From the NCBI GenBank assembly GCA_041672465.1, contig JBAYZO010000003.1:9238-73237 (forward strand): a stretch of DNA of 64,000 bases, in the 5' to 3' direction. The notes beneath the pieces are model-generated. The model worked only from the letters and a program-made list of their open reading frames with translations. It ran no database searches and was not told where the DNA came from. Positions 16,792-24,914 of the stretch are shown in pieces. Made by a program: the position numbers and the translations under genes. The number at the start of each line of letters is the position of its first letter. Position 1 is the first letter of the stretch. Source of the stretch: UBA1206 sp041672465 (GTDB taxonomy: Bacteria; Bacillota; Clostridia; Oscillospirales; CAG-382).

Positions 16792-16974
16792 ATGGCTGTT
16801 AACAAAAACGAAAGGCAGCTTAGAAACGAGCCCGCCGGTCAGCAGGCCGAGGATGCGTCGCGAAACGAGTCCCGCGCCCAGAACCGCGCCGGGCAAAACA
16901 CGGGCGAATCCGCCGCGAGCGGCGCTCCCAAGGGGAAAGGTAAAAAAAAGAAAGGAAACCAAGGCAACCGGTAA
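16792..16974 (+). CDS. Small hydrophilic, basic, low-complexity protein
   Basis: 60 residues, MAVNKNERQLRNEPAGQQAEDAS then Arg/Asn/Gln/Gly/Ala-rich sequence and a C-terminal GKGKKKKGNQGNR. No hydrophobic core, so probably disordered and nucleic-acid or spore associated; I do not recognise the family. It has a good ribosome binding site (AAAGGGG, 8 nt before ATG). A hairpin with 7-bp stem (17030-17048) lies after the stop. Two frames on the opposite strand overlap it, but both lack start signals. Confidence 0.6.
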   Translation: MAVNKNERQLRNEPAGQQAEDASRNESRAQNRAGQNTGESAASGAPKGKGKKKKGNQGNR

Positions 16975-17073
16975 AATTTTTGCCCGTCTTTTTGCTTGCG
17001 GGGCAGTTTTAGCCAAAACCGTCCCGTAAGCGGAAAGGCAGTTTCCGCCAAGATTTATTTGTTTCGCTCCGGG

Positions 17074-18006
17074 TCAGTCCCCCTCAAAGAGAGGGGTTGA
17101 AAAATATCTCTCCGCCGTGTCGGGGAGGATTGTCACGACCGTCTTCCCCCTGCCTAACTTTTTGGCGAGCCTTTTCGCGGCGGCGACATTCGTGCCGCTT
17201 GAAATTCCGCACATTATCCCCTCAAGCTTTGAGAGGTCTTTCGCGGTGCGGATTGCCTCGCTGTCAGAAATTATGGCGATATATGTATAAATATCGCGGT
17301 TGAGTATCGGGGGAATAAGCCCGTCGCCGATTCCCATCTGCAAATGAGTGCCGATATTGCCGCCGGCGAGAATGGCGGCGTTTTCCGGTTCCGCCGCCCA
17401 GATTTCAATATCCGGGTTTTTTTCTTTCAGCACTTCGCCTATCCCCGTTATTGTCCCCCCCGTGCCTATTCCCGAGCAAAACCCGTCAACGCTCCCACCC
17501 ACTTCGGCGAGAATCTCCATCGCCGTGCTTTTTCTGTGCGCCATGGCGTTTGAGGGGTTTGAAAACTGCTGCGGCACAAACACGTTTTTGTCTGACCTTG
17601 CCATTTCGTCGGCGAGCGCCACGCAGCTCGCGATACAGTCGCCTATGTTGCCCTTGTCATGTACAAGGATAACCTCCGAACCGTAATGCCTGACGAGCTT
17701 CCGCCGCTCCTCCGACACCGAGTCGGGCATTATTATAACCGTTTTATAGCCCTTTACGGCGCCGACAAGCGCAAGGCCGATGCCTTGGTTTCCGCTTGTC
17801 GGTTCTACAATTATTGTGTTTTTATTAATAAGTCCGGCTTTTTCTGCAACTGAAATCATATTGTGGGCGGTTCGCGTTTTAATTGAGCCGCCGATATTAA
17901 GCCCCTCAAACTTTACAAGTATATCGGCGCCGTCCGGGTCGGGAATTCTATTAAGCCTGACCATGGGAGTGTTCCCTATGGCGGAAAGGACGTTGTCAAA
18001 AATCAT
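17074..18006 (-). CDS. cysK: Cysteine synthase (O-acetylserine sulfhydrylase), PLP-dependent
   Basis: 310 residues, full length. It makes cysteine from O-acetylserine and sulfide. Evidence: the PLP lysine Lys43 in GGSIKTRTA, PTSGNQGIGLA, GTGGTITG (phosphate loop) and the late MCGISSG. The residue after Lys43 is Thr where most members have Asp (SIKDR or SVKDR); this is next to the active site and worth noting. No cysE lies nearby. The start has TTGGAG upstream and a promoter region with an inverted repeat about 80-110 bp upstream. Confidence 0.9.
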   Translation of the reverse strand: MIFDNVLSAIGNTPMVRLNRIPDPDGADILVKFEGLNIGGSIKTRTAHNMISVAEKAGLINKNTIIVEPTSGNQGIGLALVGAVKGYKTVIIMPDSVSEERRKLVRHYGSEVILVHDKGNIGDCIASCVALADEMARSDKNVFVPQQFSNPSNAMAHRKSTAMEILAEVGGSVDGFCSGIGTGGTITGIGEVLKEKNPDIEIWAAEPENAAILAGGNIGTHLQMGIGDGLIPPILNRDIYTYIAIISDSEAIRTAKDLSKLEGIMCGISSGTNVAAAKRLAKKLGRGKTVVTILPDTAERYFSTPLFEGD

Positions 18007-18070
18007 TACGGCTCCAATACCTGTTTGTCTTGTGTTTTTTTTGTTTAACTTATTTTTAATACCCGGCTTA

Positions 18071-18116
18071 TATCATTATATGTTATATGATACACTATCC
18101 GCTATGGACTTTACAA
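18071..18116 (-). promoter_or_regulatory. Candidate cysK promoter with inverted repeat over the -10
   Basis: On the minus strand: -35 TTGTAA (18116-18111), 18-nt spacer, -10 TATCAT (18092-18087). TATCAT (18071-18076) and ATGATA (18087-18092) form an inverted repeat with a 10-nt spacer that covers the -10. The region is AT-rich, so this is moderate evidence. Confidence 0.4.
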
Positions 18117-18228
18117 GAGAAAGAGAAAGGGAAAAAGCGTATCAAAAAACAATATAACATATATTATAGTATTTGTGTTCCGACTTCTTTATCAAACAAG
18201 CAACAAACTGTTAAAATTCTTGGATTTA

Positions 18229-18257
18229 TTGACACTTCACCCACGCGATGTTATACT
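18229..18257 (+). promoter_or_regulatory. Promoter of the sugar isomerase-uxaC operon
   Basis: TTGACA (18229-18234), 17-nt spacer, TATACT (18252-18257). The rest of the roughly 300-bp gap between cysK and this gene (18007-18313) is AT-rich and holds nothing else that I recognise. Confidence 0.85.
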
Positions 18258-18313
18258 GAAAACCGAATATATATACATATAAATACAAATAATTGAGGAG
18301 AGGGCGGGACGGA

Positions 18314-19051
18314 ATGAAAATAGGGGCACAGCTTTATACGGTGCGAAAATACTGCGAAGACTTAAAATCGTTTGGGGAAAGCCTTAAAAAAGTCGCGGAT
18401 ATCGGGTATAAATACGTTCAGGTCTCCGGCACTTGCGGTTTTGACGCCGAATGGCTTGAAGAAAAACTAAGGGAAACCGGGCTCAAGTGCGCGATAACGC
18501 ATACACATCCCGACAGAATAAAAGGCGAAACTTTGGGGGTAATAGCCGAACACAACACATTTGGCTGCGATTACATAGGAATTGGCGGCTATGACCTGAG
18601 GGGGAAAGGCGTTGCCGCTTTTTTGGCTGAGTTTATGCCGCCCGCAAAAGAAATAAAGAAAAGCGGAAAGCTTTTGATGTACCACAACCACGCTTCGGAG
18701 TTTGACAAGCGAAACGGGGTGACTTTGTTTGAGAGCCTCGCGGCCAAAGCCCCGGCGGAACTTCTCGGGTTTACGCTTGACACCTACTGGGTTCAGGCGG
18801 CGGGGGGAGACCCCGTGTGGTGGATAAACCACCTTAAAAACAGGGTCGATTGCGTTCACTTCAAGGACATGAGCTATGACGGCAAAATGGCGGCCGTCGG
18901 GGAGGGCAACATGAACTTTCCGGCGATAATCGCCGCGTGCGAGGGCGCGGGAACAAAATACGCGCTTGTGGAGCAGGATGAATGCGGGGATCAAAATCCT
19001 TTTAACTGCTTGAAAAAATCTTTTGACTGCCTTACGGCGTTGGGGTTATAA
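18314..19051 (+). CDS. Sugar phosphate isomerase/epimerase (xylose isomerase-like TIM barrel)
   Basis: 245 residues, starting MKIGAQLYTVRKYCEDL, the usual opening of the AP-endonuclease-2/xylose-isomerase-like family (IolE, Hyi, tagatose epimerase relatives). Metal-site residues are visible: LMYHNHASEF, LDTYWVQAAG, CVHFKDM and the Glu in ALVEQDE. It probably isomerises or epimerises a ketose or inosose. The ATG at 18314 has GAGGAGAGGG upstream, so the seven-codon longer frame is not used. It is the first gene of a catabolic operon with uxaC and a Gfo/Idh dehydrogenase; the gap to uxaC is filled by palindromic repeats. Confidence 0.85.
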   Translation: MKIGAQLYTVRKYCEDLKSFGESLKKVADIGYKYVQVSGTCGFDAEWLEEKLRETGLKCAITHTHPDRIKGETLGVIAEHNTFGCDYIGIGGYDLRGKGVAAFLAEFMPPAKEIKKSGKLLMYHNHASEFDKRNGVTLFESLAAKAPAELLGFTLDTYWVQAAGGDPVWWINHLKNRVDCVHFKDMSYDGKMAAVGEGNMNFPAIIAACEGAGTKYALVEQDECGDQNPFNCLKKSFDCLTALGL

Positions 19052-19075
19052 TATTGAAAAATAAATTTTTCAATA

Positions 19076-19240
19076 GCAACTTTTTGATTTTGCAGTTTAG
19101 ACAACTGCAATTTCGCTAAAGCGAAACCATCAAAAAGGTTGCAGTTCCCTGAATTTACAAAGTCGATAGGCGAAAGCAACAAAAAGGTTGCGGTTTTCTG
19201 AATTTACAAAGTTGATAAGTGAAACCGATAAAATGGTTGA
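19076..19240. repeat. Palindromic dispersed repeat, copy 2, with tandem 49-bp units
   Basis: Bases 19076-19142 form nested inverted repeats: outer GCAACTTTTTGAT / ATCAAAAAGGTTGC, inner TGCAGTT/AACTGCA and TTTCGCT/AGCGAAA. Next come two direct copies of a 49-bp unit (19137-19185, 19186-19234), each with CTGAATTTACAAAG, GATA and GAAA blocks, and a third start GGTTGA. The same unit occurs inverted in copy 1 at 395-449. It lies inside a transcribed sugar operon, so it would be present in mRNA as hairpins. Confidence 0.85.
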
Positions 19241-19265
19241 GTATTGATTAAAGGGAAAGGTTAAT

Positions 19266-20579
19266 ATGGGGTTTTATAACAAAGAGTCGCTGTTTTTAAA
19301 CAGTCAAACCGCGCGGGAACTTTACGAGGGCGTCAAAGACACCCCGATAATTGATTTTCACTGTCACCTTGACGCGCGGGAAATAGAAGAAGACAAAAAC
19401 TTTACAAATATAGGCGAGTTCTGGCTTGCCCGCGACCACTACAAGTGGCGGGCGATGCGGATTTGCGGGGTTGACGAAAGGCTTATTACCGGCGGCTCGT
19501 CATGGCATGAGAAATTTCACGCCTTTGCCGGAGTGATGCCAAAGCTTTGCGGCTCGCCGCTTTATCACTGGGCTCATATGGAGCTTTCGGCGCTGTTCGG
19601 GATAAGCTCCCCGCTTGACGAAAACAGCGCGGAGAGAGTATGGCGCGAGGCAAACCCGATTTTAAGTGAGTTATCGCCGAAAAAGCTGCTGAAGCACTTT
19701 AATGTGGAATATGTCGGCACTACCGATGACATTGCGGACAGCCTGATTTATCACGGCAAAAAAGACGGTCTTACGGTTGCCCCGACCTTTAGAACGGACA
19801 GGCTGTTCGGGCTTGACGAAGGGTTTTTTAGCGATTTGGGATCGCCGGGGTCGCTTTCCGAACTTAAAGCGGCGATAACTCAAAGGCTTGACTTTTTTAT
19901 AAAAAAGGGAATGTCGGCCGCCGATTGCAGCCTTGATTTTTCGCCAAACCTCCCCTGCGGGGAGGAAGAGGCCGAGAGAATATTTTTAACCCGCGACACT
20001 TCCGGGAAACAGGCGTTTATTTCGCATATGCTTTGTTTTCTCTGTTCGCTTTACCAAAAAAACGGCGTTGTGTTCCAGCTCCACCTCGGCACTCACAGGA
20101 ACGTAAACCCCAAAATGTTTTCCGCGCTGGGCGGGGACAGCGGGTTTGACGTTGAAAGGGGGAGCGTCGACGTCGATTCGCTTGCCCGTTTCTTTGGGTT
20201 TTTGGAAGACGCCGGCGCTCTGCCCACAACCATTCTTTATACGCTTAACTCAAATTATCTTGAACCTCTCGCCGTTTTAGCCGGGGGTTTTCGGAATGTT
20301 TATTTAGGCTCGGCGTGGTGGTTCAACGACACCGCCGGCGGGATCAAAAAACAGCTCTCCGCGCTGTCTGAATACCACGCGCTCGGCGTTATGCCGGGAA
20401 TGGTTTCCGACAGCAGGTCGTTTTCAAGCTATGTGAGGTTTGATTTCTTCAGGCGAATCCTCGCCTCGTTCGCGGCGGACCGCGTTGACGGCGGCGAATA
20501 CGACAAAAACAGCGCGAAGTCGCTTATGGAAGACATTTGTTATAACAACGCAAGGCGAATGTTTGTTAAAAAGGCTTAA
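19266..20579 (+). CDS. uxaC: Glucuronate isomerase
   Basis: 437 residues, slightly shorter than the usual 460-470. It converts D-glucuronate to D-fructuronate and D-galacturonate to D-tagaturonate, the entry of hexuronate catabolism. Evidence: IIDFHCHLDAREI (His32, His34 metal ligands), WLARDHYKWRAMR, FQLHLGTHRN and the C-terminal SDSRSFSSYVRFDFFRR, all characteristic of UxaC. AAAGG precedes the ATG. The downstream Gfo/Idh gene is 21 bp away. The next pathway enzymes (UxaA/B or UxuA/B) are not in the window. Confidence 0.93.
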   Translation: MGFYNKESLFLNSQTARELYEGVKDTPIIDFHCHLDAREIEEDKNFTNIGEFWLARDHYKWRAMRICGVDERLITGGSSWHEKFHAFAGVMPKLCGSPLYHWAHMELSALFGISSPLDENSAERVWREANPILSELSPKKLLKHFNVEYVGTTDDIADSLIYHGKKDGLTVAPTFRTDRLFGLDEGFFSDLGSPGSLSELKAAITQRLDFFIKKGMSAADCSLDFSPNLPCGEEEAERIFLTRDTSGKQAFISHMLCFLCSLYQKNGVVFQLHLGTHRNVNPKMFSALGGDSGFDVERGSVDVDSLARFFGFLEDAGALPTTILYTLNSNYLEPLAVLAGGFRNVYLGSAWWFNDTAGGIKKQLSALSEYHALGVMPGMVSDSRSFSSYVRFDFFRRILASFAADRVDGGEYDKNSAKSLMEDICYNNARRMFVKKA

Positions 20580-20600
20580 TTATAAGGGGTTAGAATTAGT

Positions 20601-21770
20601 ATGAAACAGTTAAGACTCGGCATAATCGGATACGGAAACATGGGAAGGTTTCACCACAACAATATTTTAGAGGGGAAATGCCCCGAAATAACCGTCACCG
20701 CCATCGCAGAGCCGAATAAGGCAAGGCTTAAGGCGGTAAAAGAAAAGGAAAAGGGCGAAAAACTTACCGCGGCGCTTTTTGAAAGCCATGAGGAACTTAT
20801 AAAAAGCGGGCTTGCCGACGCCGTCGTTATCGCCACCCCGCATTATTTTCACCCTCAGATAGCAATCGACTGCTTAACGGCGGGGCTCCATGTAATGGTG
20901 GAAAAGCCTGCCGGGGTTTATACTAAAAACGTAAGACAGTTAAACGAAACCGCCGCAAGAAGCGGGCTTGTCTTCGGAATGATGTTTAACCAGCGGACAA
21001 ATCATGTTTACAGAAAGCTCCGCGAGCTTGTAAAATCGGGGGATTTTGGCAATATAAGGCGGTCAAACTGGATAATAACCGACTGGTACAGGCCTCAGGC
21101 GTATTACGATTCCGGCGCGTGGCGGGCGACTTGGGCGGGCGAGGGCGGCGGGGTGCTTCTCAACCAATGCCCGCATCAGCTTGATTTATGGCAGTGGATC
21201 TGCGGAATGCCGATTAAGATAAAGTCGCATATGGCCTTTGGCAAATGGCACGACATTGAAGTTGAGGACGAGGTCACCGCCTACGCCGAATACGCCGACG
21301 GCTCGTCGGGGGTGTTTGTCACTTCTACGGGGGACGCCTGCGGCACCAACAGGCTTGAGATACAAATGGACAAGGCAAAGTTTGTGGTGGAGGGCGGAAA
21401 GCTTTACGGCTGGGAACTCTTCCCCGCCGAACAAGAGTTTTCGGCGACAAACAAAGAGCCTTTCGGAACTCCCGAAGTCCGCGAAATGGAAATTGTCACC
21501 GACAATCTTTACACGGGGCATGTGGGGGTGCTGAACGCTTTCGCTGACGCTATAAACCACGGGAGAAGCCTTGTCGCCGGCGGCGGCGAGGGAATAAACG
21601 GACTTCTTATTTCAAACGCCATGCACCTTTCGGCGTGGACGGGCGGCGAGGTGGAAATTCCCTTTGACGAGGACGAGTATTACCGCCTGCTTATGGAGCG
21701 GGTGGCGGGATCAAGGGTGGCAAAAAAGCCGCAAACGTTTACCCAAGCCGATATTTCGGGTACATTTTAA
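20601..21770 (+). CDS. Gfo/Idh/MocA family oxidoreductase
   Basis: 389 residues. N-terminal Rossmann fold with IIGYGNMGRFHHNNI, then VVIATPHYFHPQIAI and MVEKPAGVY (the EKP motif), followed by a C-terminal alpha/beta domain with LLNQCPHQLDLWQW holding the catalytic His region. It oxidises or reduces a sugar or sugar acid with NAD(P). Third gene of the operon with the isomerase and uxaC, so a hexuronate-derived or inositol-like substrate is likely (inference). It converges on tgt with only 25 bp between the stops and no clear terminator. Confidence 0.9.
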   Translation: MKQLRLGIIGYGNMGRFHHNNILEGKCPEITVTAIAEPNKARLKAVKEKEKGEKLTAALFESHEELIKSGLADAVVIATPHYFHPQIAIDCLTAGLHVMVEKPAGVYTKNVRQLNETAARSGLVFGMMFNQRTNHVYRKLRELVKSGDFGNIRRSNWIITDWYRPQAYYDSGAWRATWAGEGGGVLLNQCPHQLDLWQWICGMPIKIKSHMAFGKWHDIEVEDEVTAYAEYADGSSGVFVTSTGDACGTNRLEIQMDKAKFVVEGGKLYGWELFPAEQEFSATNKEPFGTPEVREMEIVTDNLYTGHVGVLNAFADAINHGRSLVAGGGEGINGLLISNAMHLSAWTGGEVEIPFDEDEYYRLLMERVAGSRVAKKPQTFTQADISGTF

Positions 21771-21795
21771 AGGGAAAAAAACATTCGGTAAGACG

Positions 21796-22935
21796 TCAGT
21801 CAGACGATCTTTTACAAAGACCCGCCATGCTTTTTTTAAAGGCGGGGAAATCCTCAAGTTCAAGGTGAAACCTGATTTTTTCCATAAGTGTGTTATAAAA
21901 GTAAAGGTTATGCGTAACGCAAAGCCTAAGGGCAAGCACTTCCTTTGCTCTCAGCAAATGCCGGATATAAGCCCGGCTGTAATTGCGGCAGGTCTCGCAG
22001 CCGCAGCCGTTTTCAATCGGGCGGGGATCGCTTATATATTTCGCGTTGTTAAGGTTAAGCACGCCGTTACCCGTAAATACATGCCCGTGCCGCGCGTTTC
22101 TCGCGGGCATCACGCAGTCAAAAAAGTCCACGCCCCTGTCAACCCCCTCGAGTATATCCACCGGGGTGCCCACCCCCATGAGATAGCGGGGGCGGTGCTG
22201 GGGCATAAAAGGCTCGACATTTTCAATTACTTCATACATAACCTCGTTTGGTTCGCCCACGGCAAGCCCCCCTATGGCGTAGCCGGGGAGGTCAAGTTCG
22301 TTTATTCGCTTCATATGCTCGATTCGTAAGTCGGAATACACCCCCCCTTGGTTGATCCCGAACAGCATTTGATTTTTATTAAGGGTTTCTTCCCTTTGGT
22401 TAAGGTTGTCAAGCTCCGCCTTGCAGCGCGCCAGCCAGCGCGAAGTGCGGCCGCAGGCGGTTTTTACATAGCTGTGATCCGCCACCGAAGACGGGCATTC
22501 GTCAAACGCCATGGCGATTGTCGAGGCGAGCGAGGACTGTATCTTCATTGAAATTTCGGGCGACATAAAAACCTCCGCGCCGTCGACATGGGAGCGGAAC
22601 TTTACCCCCTCTTCGCTTATATCGCGGAGCGAGGCCAGCGAAAATACCTGAAACCCCCCCGAATCGGTGAGGACGGGTTTTTTCCAGTTAATAAACTTGC
22701 GGATACCGCCGAGCATGCGGATAATTTCCTCGCCCGGCCGTATGTGAAGGTGATATGTGTTTGACAGCATAACCTGACACTTGATTTTTTTAAGGTCAAC
22801 CGAAGAAACCCCGCCCTTTATGGCGGCCGCGGTCCCCACATTCATAAAAACCGGCGTTTGAATAACGCCGTGCGGGGTGGAAAAGCTGCCGAGCCGCGCT
22901 CTGCCGACGGTTTTTATAAGATTAAAGTTGCCCAT
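21796..22935 (-). CDS. tgt: tRNA-guanine transglycosylase (bacterial Tgt)
   Basis: 379 residues. It replaces guanine 34 of GUN-anticodon tRNAs with preQ1 or queuine. Motifs: DSGGFQVFSL (Asp91), the GYAIGGLAVGE specificity loop, FDCVMPARNARHG with the nucleophile Asp273, and the zinc site C311-x-C313-x2-C316 with His342. It lies 8 bp after mutL at the end of a long leftward run. Together with queT at 4.8 kb it indicates salvage. Some Clostridia (C. difficile) have Tgt enzymes that take queuine directly; no queA or queG is seen here to decide. Confidence 0.95.
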   Translation of the reverse strand: MGNFNLIKTVGRARLGSFSTPHGVIQTPVFMNVGTAAAIKGGVSSVDLKKIKCQVMLSNTYHLHIRPGEEIIRMLGGIRKFINWKKPVLTDSGGFQVFSLASLRDISEEGVKFRSHVDGAEVFMSPEISMKIQSSLASTIAMAFDECPSSVADHSYVKTACGRTSRWLARCKAELDNLNQREETLNKNQMLFGINQGGVYSDLRIEHMKRINELDLPGYAIGGLAVGEPNEVMYEVIENVEPFMPQHRPRYLMGVGTPVDILEGVDRGVDFFDCVMPARNARHGHVFTGNGVLNLNNAKYISDPRPIENGCGCETCRNYSRAYIRHLLRAKEVLALRLCVTHNLYFYNTLMEKIRFHLELEDFPAFKKSMAGLCKRSSD

Positions 22936-22943
22936 ATTTCGAT

Positions 22944-24755
22944 TTACCTGTTAAAATATTTTTCAATTTCCCGCTTTGGTATTTCCTTTATAAAAGGCCT
23001 GCCGTGCGGGCAAAATTTTAGGTTTTGGCGGTTTATGCCGTCAATTATGTATTCGGCGTCAAACTTTCCCGAACTTTCCCCCGCCTTTAGCGCCGCCTTG
23101 CAGGCGACGGTGAACAGCGCGGAGTCGACCTTGTCGCTAAAGTCAACCGAGGTGTTTTCCGCAATGCTTTTGGCAAAGGTTTCAAGAATTTCCTTAATGC
23201 CGCCCGTGTCTTTTAAAACCGAGGGGATTTCCCTGACCGCCACGGTGGAAGGGCCGAACTCGTCTATGTAAAAGCCGTGTTCTTTTAGCTCCCCGGCGTT
23301 TTTCAGTATTATCTCGGCCTCCGACGGGGTGAGGGTTATGGTTATCGGGAACAAAAGCGCCTGCGTCGTAAGGGTTTTGGACTTTTTAAGCCGTTCGTAA
23401 ATAAGCCTTTCATGGGCGGCGTGCTTATCGACAATAATAATGTTTTCATCCGATTCCGCGAAGATATACGCGTCATACGCTTCGCCAATCACCTTGTATT
23501 TGCCCTCGCTAATAAAAACAGATTGAGAAACTTCGGGTTTTTCGGGGAGGGCTGTTTGTAATTTCCCGTCTGAAAAGCCCGGGGCTTCGGGCAAAGCGTC
23601 GGGACTGTTCACCACCGCGTCGGGGGAGTTGTTGACCACAAGGGAAGTGAGTTCTCCATCCGCCGTTTTCGCGGAAAACACGCCGTACCCGGCGGGGTTC
23701 GGTCTTTCAAAAACAGTTTTTTCGGGCGGAGGGGGGGTTGTTTGGTGTTTGCTTTGGGAAAGCGCCGCTTCCCCCGGGTCAAGAGAGGTTTTCACCCCGT
23801 AATAAACGCAGGAAAAAACGGCTTTTTCGTTTGCGAACTTAACTTCCGTTTTAGCGGGGTGAACGTTTACGTCAACATCCCCGCGCGGGAGGGTTATATT
23901 TAAAACCGCGGCGGGGAACTTTCCGCTTGGGATAAAAGAGCGGTAGGCCTCCTCAAGCGCCGCTTGGAGAGATCTCGACTTTATATAACGCCCGTTTATA
24001 AAAAATGTCTGTCCCCCCCGGGTTCCCCGCGGGGAATCGGGCTTTGAGATAAACCCGCTGACGCTTATTTTGTCAAACTCATATTCCACGCTTTGAAAAC
24101 CCTCGGCCGCCTTGCTCCCGTAAAGGGAATAAATGGCGGAAAAAAGCCTGCCGTCGCCGGGGGTGCGGAACTTAAGCGTGTCTTCCGAAAAAAGCGAAAA
24201 GGCAATCTCCGGGTGGCTGAGAGAAAGCTTTTCGCAGACGGAAAAGCAGGAGAAAGCCTCGGATGAGTCTTTTTTCATAAACTTTTTTCGGGCGGGCAGG
24301 TTGTAAAACATATCGCCGAGGGTAACGGTAGTGCCGTCCGGGCAGCCCGTCTCGTATATCTCAACTCCTGTCTCGTCGGAAATAAGCCTTGAGCCTAAGT
24401 CTTCTTCTCTTGTCTTTGTAATAATTTCCAGCCTGCACACCGAAGAGGCGGCGGCAAGCGCCTCCCCGCGGAAGCCGAGCGTGGGCACGCCGTCGATTTC
24501 CCGCCCGTGCTTTATTTTTGAGGTAGCGTGGCGGTAAAGAGTTTTCGGCAGGTCTTCCCGAAGAATCCCCTCGCCGTTGTCGGAAACCCTAAGCTGCCTG
24601 TTCCCGCCGCTCTTTAAAAATACCTCTATTTTGGTTGCGCCCGCGTCAATTGAGTTTTCAATAAGTTCTTTCAACGCCGAGGAAGGCCTATCCACCACTT
24701 CGCCCGCCGCGATTAAATTGGCGGATTCATCGTCAAGAATATTTATTTTCCCCAA
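22944..24755 (-). CDS. mutL: DNA mismatch repair protein MutL (endonuclease type)
   Basis: 603 residues. The GHKL ATPase domain shows ELIENSIDAGA, VSDNGEGI and GFRGEALAA. A variable Pro/Ser-rich linker lies around 340-410, and the C-terminal dimerisation domain carries the metal site VDKHAAHERLIYE and CPHGRP near the end, as in nicking MutL of Gram-positive bacteria without MutH. Start codon is TTG at 24755, with AAGGAGG about 8 nt upstream; no ATG gives a plausible N-terminus. It follows mutS after a 159-bp gap that contains a palindromic repeat. Confidence 0.95.
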   Translation of the reverse strand: MGKINILDDESANLIAAGEVVDRPSSALKELIENSIDAGATKIEVFLKSGGNRQLRVSDNGEGILREDLPKTLYRHATSKIKHGREIDGVPTLGFRGEALAAASSVCRLEIITKTREEDLGSRLISDETGVEIYETGCPDGTTVTLGDMFYNLPARKKFMKKDSSEAFSCFSVCEKLSLSHPEIAFSLFSEDTLKFRTPGDGRLFSAIYSLYGSKAAEGFQSVEYEFDKISVSGFISKPDSPRGTRGGQTFFINGRYIKSRSLQAALEEAYRSFIPSGKFPAAVLNITLPRGDVDVNVHPAKTEVKFANEKAVFSCVYYGVKTSLDPGEAALSQSKHQTTPPPPEKTVFERPNPAGYGVFSAKTADGELTSLVVNNSPDAVVNSPDALPEAPGFSDGKLQTALPEKPEVSQSVFISEGKYKVIGEAYDAYIFAESDENIIIVDKHAAHERLIYERLKKSKTLTTQALLFPITITLTPSEAEIILKNAGELKEHGFYIDEFGPSTVAVREIPSVLKDTGGIKEILETFAKSIAENTSVDFSDKVDSALFTVACKAALKAGESSGKFDAEYIIDGINRQNLKFCPHGRPFIKEIPKREIEKYFNR

Positions 24756-24814
24756 ACCAAAGCCCTCCTTTTTGTGTTTTTATAATTATTATTATCATTC
24801 CTTTTTATAAAGCC

Positions 24815-24880
24815 GCAATCTTTTTGTCGGTTTTGGCTTGCCGAAATTGTGGTTTTGTAACTACAAAGACAAAAAGTTGC
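24815..24880. repeat. Palindromic dispersed repeat, copy 3, between mutS and mutL
   Basis: About 66 bp bounded by near-perfect terminal inverted repeats GCAATCTTTTTGTC / GACAAAAAGTTGC. The first 25 bases are identical to copy 1 (395-419), and the inner TTGTGGTTTTGTAACTACAA arms resemble its 27-bp arms. It lies in the mutS-mutL transcript as a potential hairpin. Confidence 0.85.
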
Positions 24881-24914
24881 AGCTGTGATGAGTAAAATTT
24901 TTATATTTTAATTA

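Noticed and set aside
16789..17051. Two leftward frames over the small basic protein gene
   Set aside because: No ribosome binding site and composition that mirrors the plus-strand gene.
18087..18296. Rightward 69-codon frame in the cysK-sugar operon gap
   Set aside because: AT-rich, no ribosome binding site, and it runs through the promoter of the next gene.
19137..19240. Possible CRISPR-like array
   Set aside because: Only two diverged 49-bp direct copies with no spacers between them and no cas genes; it belongs to the palindromic repeat family.
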